From assembly GCF_013752535.1 (NCBI RefSeq), contig NZ_CP058348.1:2914001-2978000 (forward strand): 64,000 bases of DNA, written 5' to 3'. Under the pieces are notes generated by a model. The model made no database searches, had not been told where the DNA came from, and saw only the letters and a list, made by a program, of their open reading frames with translations. A program made the position numbers and the translations under genes. This stretch comes from Bdellovibrio sp. KM01 (GTDB taxonomy: Bacteria > Bdellovibrionota > Bdellovibrionia > Bdellovibrionales > Bdellovibrionaceae). Below are positions 57,795-64,000 of this stretch, piece after piece (positions within the stretch are counted from its first letter, which is position 1; every line of letters begins with the position of its first letter).

Positions 57795-58577
57795 CTATTT
57801 AATCGGTGCGACTTCATTCAGGAAGTTCATGAAAACTTCCCAGGATCTGTGATCGGCTTTTTCATTGTAAGCGACGCCTTTACTGGGATCATTCCCAGCC
57901 TCTTTTTGCGTGAATGCGTGAACCGCGCCGGAATAAGAAATGAATTGGTAATCGACTTTGTTTTCATCCATTTCTTTCATGAACGGCATCACCTCTGGAT
58001 TCACATTTTTATCCAAGGCCCCATGGGCAATCAGCACCGGAGCTTTAAAGTTTTTTGCATCCTTTGGAGTTGGATTCGACAAACCACCATGGAAGCTGAC
58101 GAAGCCCGCAGCGGGAGCTCCTTCACGACCCAGTTCCAAAGCACCCGTTCCACCAAAGCAATAACCAATCACGACGATGTGTTTTGGATCGACCATTTTA
58201 TTTTTCTTAAGCCAGTTGAACGCCGCCATTCCGCGAGCACGATACAGTTTGCGATCATTTTTATATTGAGTTGCCAACTTGCCCGCTTCTTCCATCGTTG
58301 TCGGACGAATGCCTTTTCCATAGATATCAGCGGCTAAAACCACGTAACCTTTTTCAGCTAGCATCTGCGCGCGCATCTTTTCATTTTCAGTGATGCCCAT
58401 CCATTGATGGATAATCAAAACCGCAGGTCTCGGCGTTTTTACAGAGTCATCATAAGCGACATAACCTTCAAGAGCGGCTTTGCCTTCTTTATAATCAACA
58501 TTTTCAGTTTTAAGGGCCGCTGATGCGGAAGTGACCGTCAGAATCAGAGCGATGCTGGATATAAGTGCTTTAAACAT
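57795..58577 (-). CDS. Exported dienelactone hydrolase family protein
   Basis: 260 residues. Signal peptide ends at ASAALK. DLH triad: nucleophilic Cys in VIGYCFGGTG, Asp in HGALDKNVNP and His in GAVHAFTQ, with HQWMGI as the oxyanion region. A Cys nucleophile is usual for this family. The signal peptide makes it periplasmic, unlike the classic cytosolic enzyme. Natural substrate unknown. Confidence 0.9.
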   Translation of the reverse strand: MFKALISSIALILTVTSASAALKTENVDYKEGKAALEGYVAYDDSVKTPRPAVLIIHQWMGITENEKMRAQMLAEKGYVVLAADIYGKGIRPTTMEEAGKLATQYKNDRKLYRARGMAAFNWLKKNKMVDPKHIVVIGYCFGGTGALELGREGAPAAGFVSFHGGLSNPTPKDAKNFKAPVLIAHGALDKNVNPEVMPFMKEMDENKVDYQFISYSGAVHAFTQKEAGNDPSKGVAYNEKADHRSWEVFMNFLNEVAPIK

Positions 58578-58806
58578 TCTAAACTCCTCTTGGTATATGA
58601 CAAAAGTCTAAGTGGAACGCTTGATGAGGTCAAAAGTCACTCGCCAGCTCTGATAAAGAACACCTGAGGAATCTAGCCCTATGCGTTATAGACAGCCTCC
58701 TTCCGGCGTATGCTATTATAATCGCAATGGAATATCACAGGTTCGGCACCTATCAATTGCCAACAAAATTCTCCCCGTCATCATTCACCAACTTAGATAA
58801 ACAACT

Positions 58807-59847
58807 ATGTCGTTATTAGTCATCTTAGTCATTGTTACCTTACTTATTTCGTTCGTGTGCTCACTGTTGGAAGCGTCCCTATTGACTTCCACATCCGCTT
58901 ACATCGCCGTCTTGGTTCGCGAGAACCGCCGCAGTGCTAAACTTTTGGAACACCTGAAAGAAAACCTCGATCGTCCTATTTCGGCGATCCTGACATTGAA
59001 CACTCTTTCACACACCTTGGGTTCTGCGGCCATTGCTTACCAAGTTCAAGCGATCTATGGCGAGAAAGCCGTGACTATCGCTTCGTTCATTCTGACCTTC
59101 GCGATTTTGGTTTTGTCTGAAATCATTCCAAAATCCATTGGAGCGGCTCACTGGAAAACGTTGATTCCTTTCACGGCTTACACGATTCAATTGATGATCA
59201 TCTGCCTTTATCCTTTGGTTATTATGTCAGAATGGTTGGGACGTTTGTTTCAACGTCGCACGGAAGAACCTGAAGTGACACGTGAAGAAATTCTAATGAC
59301 CGCCGAAATGGGCGCCGAAGAAGGCAGCTTAAAAGGCAAAGAATCCAACATTATCAAAAATCTTTTGATGCTAGATAAAATCTACGTCTCTGACATCATG
59401 ACTCCCCGATCGGTATTCTTTGCATTGGAAAAAGATCTGACCGTTGAGGAAGTTTTTAACAAGTACAAACCTTTGCGTTTTTCTCGTATCCCAGTTTATC
59501 ACGGCAGTCTCGACAATATTGTGGGTATGACTTTCCGTTATAAAATCCACGAAGCCCTTTCCAACGACCTCCATGAAAAATTGGTGGGCGAGTTGGTGAC
59601 TCCGATATCTTCGATCCCGGAACGCATGACGGTTTCTCAAGTCCTGGATTATTTTATCAAAGAAAAAGAGCACATCGCTTTGGCCGTGGACGAGTACGGT
59701 ATCGTTGCCGGTCTGGTAAGCCTGGAAGACGCCGTTGAAACACTTTTGGGTGTGGAAATCGTCGATGAACTTGATTCCGTGGAAGACATGCGTAAGTTCG
59801 CTTTAGAGCAATGGCAGTTGCGCAAACAAAAACTTCGTAAGAGCTAA
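58807..59847 (+). CDS. CNNM/CorC-type membrane protein with CBS pair
   Basis: 346 residues. N-terminal DUF21/CNNM region with four hydrophobic segments (LLISFVCSLLEASLL at the start, LILSEIIPKSIGA inside), then a CBS pair: VSDIMTPRSVFFAL and LVTPISSIPERMTVSQVL. The final CorC/HlyC domain found in many relatives is absent. Members take part in Mg2+ or divalent cation efflux. A TATAAT at 58717 may be the -10; no good -35 was seen. 5 bases before cutA. Confidence 0.9.
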   Translation: MSLLVILVIVTLLISFVCSLLEASLLTSTSAYIAVLVRENRRSAKLLEHLKENLDRPISAILTLNTLSHTLGSAAIAYQVQAIYGEKAVTIASFILTFAILVLSEIIPKSIGAAHWKTLIPFTAYTIQLMIICLYPLVIMSEWLGRLFQRRTEEPEVTREEILMTAEMGAEEGSLKGKESNIIKNLLMLDKIYVSDIMTPRSVFFALEKDLTVEEVFNKYKPLRFSRIPVYHGSLDNIVGMTFRYKIHEALSNDLHEKLVGELVTPISSIPERMTVSQVLDYFIKEKEHIALAVDEYGIVAGLVSLEDAVETLLGVEIVDELDSVEDMRKFALEQWQLRKQKLRKS

Positions 59848-59852
59848 TCCCC

Positions 59853-60167
59853 ATGATCATCTATTACATTCCCTGTCCTGATCAAAAGAGTGCTGAAAAT
59901 ATCAGTCGCACTCTTTTACAGGAGAAACTTATCGGTTGTGCGAATATCATTCCCGGAATGAGTTCGATGTACTGGTGGGAGGGAAAAATAGAAACAAGCT
60001 CCGAGTATATTCTGATCCTAAAAACTCTTGAAAGCTCTGACGCAAACAAAAATTTAGAATCCCGCGTGAAAGAGCTTCATCCCTATGAAATTCCCTGTGT
60101 GATGGCTCTCCCCGTCGCATCAATCAACGATTCTTTTAAAAACTGGCTTGAACAAAGTCTTAAATAA
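59853..60167 (+). CDS. cutA: Divalent-ion tolerance protein CutA
   Basis: 104 residues, the family's length. CutA motifs: YIPCPDQKSAENISRTLL, KLIGCANIIPG and YWWEGKIETSSEYILILKT. It forms trimers and is linked to Cu tolerance, though its molecular role is unclear. Follows the CNNM gene closely, which fits a metal-related pair. Confidence 0.93.
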   Translation: MIIYYIPCPDQKSAENISRTLLQEKLIGCANIIPGMSSMYWWEGKIETSSEYILILKTLESSDANKNLESRVKELHPYEIPCVMALPVASINDSFKNWLEQSLK

Positions 60168-60189
60168 ATCCAAAGTTAACTTCCGAAGG

Positions 60190-60237
60190 TAATATCTACT
60201 CCGGCAAAGCTGGAGTGCAGACCAGCCCGGAGGAAAT
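60190..60237 (+). promoter_or_regulatory. pyrE leader with alternative pairings at the SD
   Basis: CTCCGGC (60199-60205) can pair with GCTGGAG (60209-60215) as a local hairpin with one G-T, or its CTCCGG can pair with CCGGAG (60227-60232), which covers the SD. This could switch translation; nothing proves it. Confidence 0.35.
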
Positions 60238-60756
60238 ATGACTCGTGCGGAACTCGCAAAAAAAATCTATGACGTCGCTCACTTAACGGGGGAATTTAAA
60301 CTTCGCTCCGGTCAGATTTCCAACGAGTACTTTGATAAGTACCGCTTTGAAGCACAACCTGCTTTACTTCGTGAAATTGCCAAACAAATGGTGCCGTTGA
60401 TTCCTCCAGGTACAGAGATACTTGCGGGTCTAGAAATGGGAGGCATCCCAATCGCGACAGCCTTGTCCCTTGAAACGGGCATTCCCTGCGCTTTTGTTCG
60501 CAAAGAAGCCAAAGAGTACGGCACCTGCCAGTTCGCCGAAGGCCTGGATCTTAAAGGCAAAAAAGTTTTGGTGATCGAGGATGTCGTGACAACCGGTGGC
60601 CAAGTTGTGCTTTCAACGGCGGATTTGCGCGGCATTGGCGCAAGCATCAGTCATGTGTTATGTGTGATTCACCGTGGCCCTCAATTCCCTGAGCCTAAGC
60701 TTCAGGAAATTGGCGTGACATTATCGCCGCTTTTTATGAAAGCCGATTTTAACTAA
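60238..60756 (+). CDS. pyrE: Orotate phosphoribosyltransferase
   Basis: 172 residues; CGGAGG before the ATG. Motifs: LRSGQISNEYFDKYRF, AGLEMGGIPIATALS, CAFVRKEAKEYG and the PRPP loop VLVIEDVVTTGGQ. It makes orotidine monophosphate from orotate and PRPP in pyrimidine synthesis. The length is at the short end for PyrE. It stands alone; its end overlaps the convergent solute-binding gene by 4 bases. Confidence 0.92.
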   Translation: MTRAELAKKIYDVAHLTGEFKLRSGQISNEYFDKYRFEAQPALLREIAKQMVPLIPPGTEILAGLEMGGIPIATALSLETGIPCAFVRKEAKEYGTCQFAEGLDLKGKKVLVIEDVVTTGGQVVLSTADLRGIGASISHVLCVIHRGPQFPEPKLQEIGVTLSPLFMKADFN

Positions 60757-61523
60757 AGCAAAGCTCCACCGAGAAAATCCCCACTTGTAAGTGGTGGTGA
60801 CTTGAGGGAGCGCTTTGCTCCCCAACCGAAAACGGTCTGTACCAGGTTGCGAGATGTGTCTGGCATGTCACGATTCCCAGCCAGCCACAGACTCTGCGAG
60901 AATAATTTTTTTAAAGATCGCACGGCTCGTGCTGACTTTCCCTGGGCCATAAAATTCTTTTGGGCTTCGGCCATCACCACCGGATGAGTTGCCCATATAT
61001 CAATTCTTCCAGACTGAAGTTTTCGATAGTTAGCGAGGTCCTCGGTCATGCCTTCGACTTTGGAGCTCTTCCCTGTATAGCGCAACAGCTCTTGCTCTCG
61101 GGCACTGCCACTTAAAACACCGATACGGTACTTTCTTAAATCTTTAAGATCAGTGATTTGAATATTGGAATCGACTGCGTACAACCAGCAATCGACATCG
61201 GCTAAGTGGACAATCCAATTAAATTTGTATTCTCGCTCGAACGTTCGAGTGAAAGGAAAAAACAACGCTTGAGGATTTCTTTCGACTTCCAGCAGAGCCC
61301 TTTTCCAGGGCACCCAAACGATTTCGAATTCTTTTTCTTTTCCAGATTTTTTCAGAGTGGCGGCGATCAGTTTACCAAAATCGCCCGCAAGACCATCCAA
61401 CCCATCCGCTTTTTTCACGACAGTTGGCGGCGTTTCGACTGTATATATTTGGATTTTAGAACGTCCCACCTCAGGTGAGGCCGTCGCCATGAATCCTGCA
61501 AAAACCATAATACTTAAAAACAT
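60753..61523 (-). CDS. Family-3 extracellular solute-binding protein
   Basis: 256 residues. Signal peptide ends near ATASPE. Bilobal SBP_bac_3-like fold: IYTVETPPTVV, FGKLIAATLKKSG, LLEVERNPQALFFPFTRT, YRIGVLSGSAREQ and RKLQSGRIDIWATHP. No ABC permease genes are adjacent, so it may serve a distant transporter or be a stand-alone sensor-type protein. No SD is visible. Confidence 0.78.
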   Translation of the reverse strand: MFLSIMVFAGFMATASPEVGRSKIQIYTVETPPTVVKKADGLDGLAGDFGKLIAATLKKSGKEKEFEIVWVPWKRALLEVERNPQALFFPFTRTFEREYKFNWIVHLADVDCWLYAVDSNIQITDLKDLRKYRIGVLSGSAREQELLRYTGKSSKVEGMTEDLANYRKLQSGRIDIWATHPVVMAEAQKNFMAQGKSARAVRSLKKLFSQSLWLAGNRDMPDTSRNLVQTVFGWGAKRSLKSPPLTSGDFLGGALL

Positions 61524-61559
61524 TATTTGTTTATAGCGCAGGACTCATTTGTCTACACC

Positions 61560-62399
61560 TTACTTTTCTGCAACGACGTAGGCGATCCAAGACTCACAAG
61601 ATTCACCGTGATCCACGCGAGTGAAATTACCATCACCGGAACCATCTTTAGCGGTCCCTTCCCAGTAAACGTGACTTTTTGCAAAGCCCACTTCGTGCAT
61701 GATCTCGCGAATTTCGGAAATACTCCACAAACGCCAGTCGTAAGTGAAAACCTGTTCAATTTTCTTACCACCTACGCGGAAGTGAATATGGAACACAGCA
61801 TTGTTCGTCACTGGGTCAAAGTTCGTCTGATCCCAATAGTACGTGAAATCTTTGTGCTTCATTCTGTCTTCGATAGCGTCATAGCATTGACTGCCACCGA
61901 ACACATCCACCAGGAAGATACCGTCTTTGCTCAACGTTTTATAAGCGTTCGCAAAGTAGTTTTTCAGCATCCATCTTTGTTTAAAACAGAAGTAAGAGAA
62001 GTTCATCGCAGCGATGATGTCAGCCTTTTCCAGACTAGGATCCATCACGTTGCCTTCAATAACTTTCATACGCTTTTGTTGCTCAGGTCTTAGCTTAGAC
62101 AAATAGTGAGTTTTACCGTAAGCAATCGGTTCTGGATCCAAATCCACACCAATAGATTGATGTTTCGGGTCCAACTTAATCCACTCTGTAGAAAGCGCAA
62201 ATGTACCGCAGAAGTCCTCACGGAAAATTCGCGGAGCTTTTTTCTTAAGCTCCTTGTAAGTATTGCGAATGAAAACCACATCGTTTTCAGCCGACTGCAC
62301 AGCTTTGCTGTACAGTTCGTATTTATCAAACTGAGTTTTTCCAGTTTTCTTTGAAACTTTACGACGAACTTTTTTTCTGTGACCGACTCCCTTCAACAT
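61560..62399 (-). CDS. Class I SAM-dependent methyltransferase
   Basis: 279 residues with a basic tail at the N-terminus (HRKKVRRKVSKK). SAM site: IFREDFCGTFALS with SIGVDLDPEPI, then IIAAMNFSYFCF and GIFLVDVFGGSQ. It starts 2 bases after the E1 beta stop, so it is co-transcribed with the 2-oxoacid dehydrogenase genes. Target unknown. Confidence 0.83.
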   Translation of the reverse strand: MLKGVGHRKKVRRKVSKKTGKTQFDKYELYSKAVQSAENDVVFIRNTYKELKKKAPRIFREDFCGTFALSTEWIKLDPKHQSIGVDLDPEPIAYGKTHYLSKLRPEQQKRMKVIEGNVMDPSLEKADIIAAMNFSYFCFKQRWMLKNYFANAYKTLSKDGIFLVDVFGGSQCYDAIEDRMKHKDFTYYWDQTNFDPVTNNAVFHIHFRVGGKKIEQVFTYDWRLWSISEIREIMHEVGFAKSHVYWEGTAKDGSGDGNFTRVDHGESCESWIAYVVAEK

Positions 62400-62401
62400 G
62401 A

Positions 62402-63457
62402 TTACGGAACCTCTGCAACGATTTCGCGAATCGCTGTTTCGATGTCGTGGTGTTGAGGCACAGAATTTTTTTCTAGATTTGGATGCAAACCAATACCTGG
62501 CAAGTTTTTACCTGCAAGCACTCGAGGACGCGCCATCAACGAGTAAAAGCACTCTTGAGTTGTTCTGTAAGCCAAATGCTCGCCGAAGTTCGTCACTTCA
62601 GTGTCTTCGTTCACGAACAACACACGACCTGTTTTTTCAACAGATGATTTAATCATCTGCCAGTCGTATGGATAGATCGAACGCAAATCGATCACTTCCA
62701 CCGAGATGCCCTCGTCAGCCAATTTCTTAGCGACGTCATCACACAGGTGCACCATGCGGCTGTAGGTAACGACAGTGATGTGTTGACCTTCGTGAGTGAT
62801 CTTACCTTTACCGATTGGTACGATGTACTTTTCAAGTTCAGGCCATTTCGCTTTCCAACCTTGAGAGTTTTGAACTGGCTTATCGATCATTGCTTTCAAA
62901 GTTTTTTCGTCCTCTGGCTCACCAGGGATCAACTCGTCACCTTTATGGCGCATCAAAGCTTTAGACTTCAAATAAAGAACCGGATTTGGATCTTCAATGG
63001 CTGCCAACATCAAACCGTAAGCGTCCAAAGGATTGGAAGGCATCACAATCTTCCAACCTGGCAAACGAGATGCCCAGGCGTCGAAAGAGTGAGAGTGGTA
63101 AACGGATCCAAAGATCCCTGCTCCGACCGGAGTCATCACAACCATTGGCAATTGAACTTGACCGTTTGTACACCACAAAGTGTTGCCGGCGATTTTCAAA
63201 AGATCGATCGTGTTGAAAATATAATCTGCGAACTGGATTTCAGCCACGCACTTATCACCTGTCATTGCGATACCCATCGCCATGCTGATGATACCACGCT
63301 CGTCCAGTGGAGTGTTCCAGGCTGTTTTCAAACCTTGAGTCGCCGTGAAGACGCCACCCAATGGAGCGCCCACGTCCTGACCGAAGATGTCTTTAACGCC
63401 CATGTGTTTTTCACCGTAGTGAAGGGCCATTCTGATTGCTTGAGCTACACTTGCCAT
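62402..63457 (-). CDS. 2-oxoacid dehydrogenase E1 component, beta subunit
   Basis: 351 residues from MASVAQAIRMAL; the ATG overlaps the alpha stop (TAATG). Transketolase-type beta subunit: MALHYGEKHMGVKDIFGQD, AMGIAMTGDKCVAEIQFADY, MPSNPLDAYGLMLAAI and YPYDWQMIKSSVEKTGRV. With the alpha subunit it decarboxylates pyruvate or branched 2-oxoacids using thiamine diphosphate. The E2 gene is not visible. Confidence 0.9.
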   Translation of the reverse strand: MASVAQAIRMALHYGEKHMGVKDIFGQDVGAPLGGVFTATQGLKTAWNTPLDERGIISMAMGIAMTGDKCVAEIQFADYIFNTIDLLKIAGNTLWCTNGQVQLPMVVMTPVGAGIFGSVYHSHSFDAWASRLPGWKIVMPSNPLDAYGLMLAAIEDPNPVLYLKSKALMRHKGDELIPGEPEDEKTLKAMIDKPVQNSQGWKAKWPELEKYIVPIGKGKITHEGQHITVVTYSRMVHLCDDVAKKLADEGISVEVIDLRSIYPYDWQMIKSSVEKTGRVLFVNEDTEVTNFGEHLAYRTTQECFYSLMARPRVLAGKNLPGIGLHPNLEKNSVPQHHDIETAIREIVAEVP

Positions 63458-64000
63458 TAGAATTTTCTCCAATCAGCATTTTCATTATTCACGAATACAT
63501 GATCCCAAACGGATTCAGGAGTTGGACCACCTTCACTACGAGCTTGTTCTTGCGCTTTTACGCCTTCTTCCTCGTAGATCTCCCAAATCTTTTGCGCAGC
63601 TTTTTCAGTCAAGATACCAGCAGCGATCAATTTTTCTTGGAACTTGTAAACCGGATCGAACAGATCTGTCTTACGGTTCGCACCGTCTGCAGACGAGTGA
63701 CCGTACAAACGAGTCGTTTTCACTTCCAGGAAAGACGGCTTACCCGTTTTGCGGATGTAATCCATTTCTTCCTTCAAAGCGATATATGTCTCGACAGGAT
63801 TTGTACCATCGATCACACGAGAGCGGATATTGAAAGCTTTCGCGCGGTCTGCGATATGAGTCTCACCGTGTTGACCTTCGTATGGAGTCGAAATACCGAA
63901 GCCATTGTTTTGCACAGTGATCAACACTGGCAATTCTTGGCCTTTACGAGAAGACCATACCAAGCATGTTGCAAATTCGCCCTCTGCCGTACCAGCATCA
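63457..64000 (-). CDS. 2-oxoacid dehydrogenase E1 component, alpha subunit (N-terminus off right edge)
   Basis: 181 visible residues; the frame is open to the window edge. The visible part starts DAGTAEGEFATCLVWS, part of the thiamine diphosphate binding region, then QNNGFGISTPY, then YGHSSADGANRKTD (phosphorylation-loop region) and ends ADWRKF. Branched-chain type is the closest by these motifs, though pyruvate use cannot be excluded. Operon order alpha-beta-methyltransferase. Confidence 0.9.
   Translation of the reverse strand, partial: DAGTAEGEFATCLVWSSRKGQELPVLITVQNNGFGISTPYEGQHGETHIADRAKAFNIRSRVIDGTNPVETYIALKEEMDYIRKTGKPSFLEVKTTRLYGHSSADGANRKTDLFDPVYKFQEKLIAAGILTEKAAQKIWEIYEEEGVKAQEQARSEGGPTPESVWDHVFVNNENADWRKF

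Noticed and set aside
62747-63460. 237-codon + strand frame opposite the E1 beta gene
   Set aside because: Antisense shadow; His/Arg-rich nonsense composition.

Overview
The window looks like a chromosomal segment of a predatory or free-living Bdellovibrio-type bacterium (Bdellovibrionota). This is inferred from the mix of genes: many small secreted proteins and lipoproteins, a Gld-type ABC operon, Gram-negative outer-membrane proteins, and compact Rho-independent terminators of the AAAGCCCGG type. G+C is close to half by eye. No rRNA, tRNA, CRISPR array or prophage was seen. Most of the sequence is ordinary, densely packed chromosome with short operons.

Layout. 1-11.7 kb: a partial secreted protein with a Pro-Gly segment, a lipoprotein hydrolase divergent from corA, a methyltransferase, and a tightly overlapping operon (ABC ATPase, permease, GldG-like, DUF4340, GHMP kinase, DUF429) preceded by an NFACT/RqcH-like gene. 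11.8-15 kb: a small conserved gene, a C-rich repeat array in front of a REP-associated tyrosine transposase (RAYT) gene, an RNA m5C methyltransferase and a DUF3011 protein. 15-17.5 kb: a hybrid MHYT histidine kinase whose reading frame is broken by a perfect 19-bp tandem duplication. 17.5-25.6 kb: a phosphate and polyphosphate block (phoU-phoB-phoR with a Pho-box-like site, a porin, Ppx/GppA, SixA, Ppk). 25.7-29.7 kb: thiL, a PilZ-like protein, LysR, YceI and a DODA-type dioxygenase. 29.8-31.8 kb: an AT-richer two-gene ABC system. 31.9-38.6 kb: an RND pump divergent from a three-gene outer-membrane operon, with a perfect palindrome between them.

38.7-47.6 kb: a histidine kinase, an ABC-F protein, a 41-residue secreted peptide, aat, a PQQ-type sugar dehydrogenase, recQ, and fusA of the mitochondrial/spirochaete-like EF-G type. 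47.6-53.7 kb: a strongly folded palindromic element, a CAP-domain lipoprotein, a giant Kelch lipoprotein with about 21 blades, a beta-barrel protein, DUF883 and holin-like envelope proteins, and a Gly/Tyr-rich secreted protein. 53.7-57.8 kb: a TetR-type regulator with a large unknown exported protein, divergent from an operon of three small secreted proteins (two are paralogues); a palindrome overlaps the promoter. 57.8-64 kb: dienelactone hydrolase, CNNM/CorC-type protein, cutA, pyrE, a family-3 solute-binding protein, and an operon of 2-oxoacid dehydrogenase E1 alpha and beta plus a methyltransferase, cut by the right edge.

The most notable items are the 19-bp frameshifting duplication in the MHYT kinase, the RAYT gene with its repeats, the multi-branched palindrome downstream of fusA, and the TetR-controlled secreted-protein locus.
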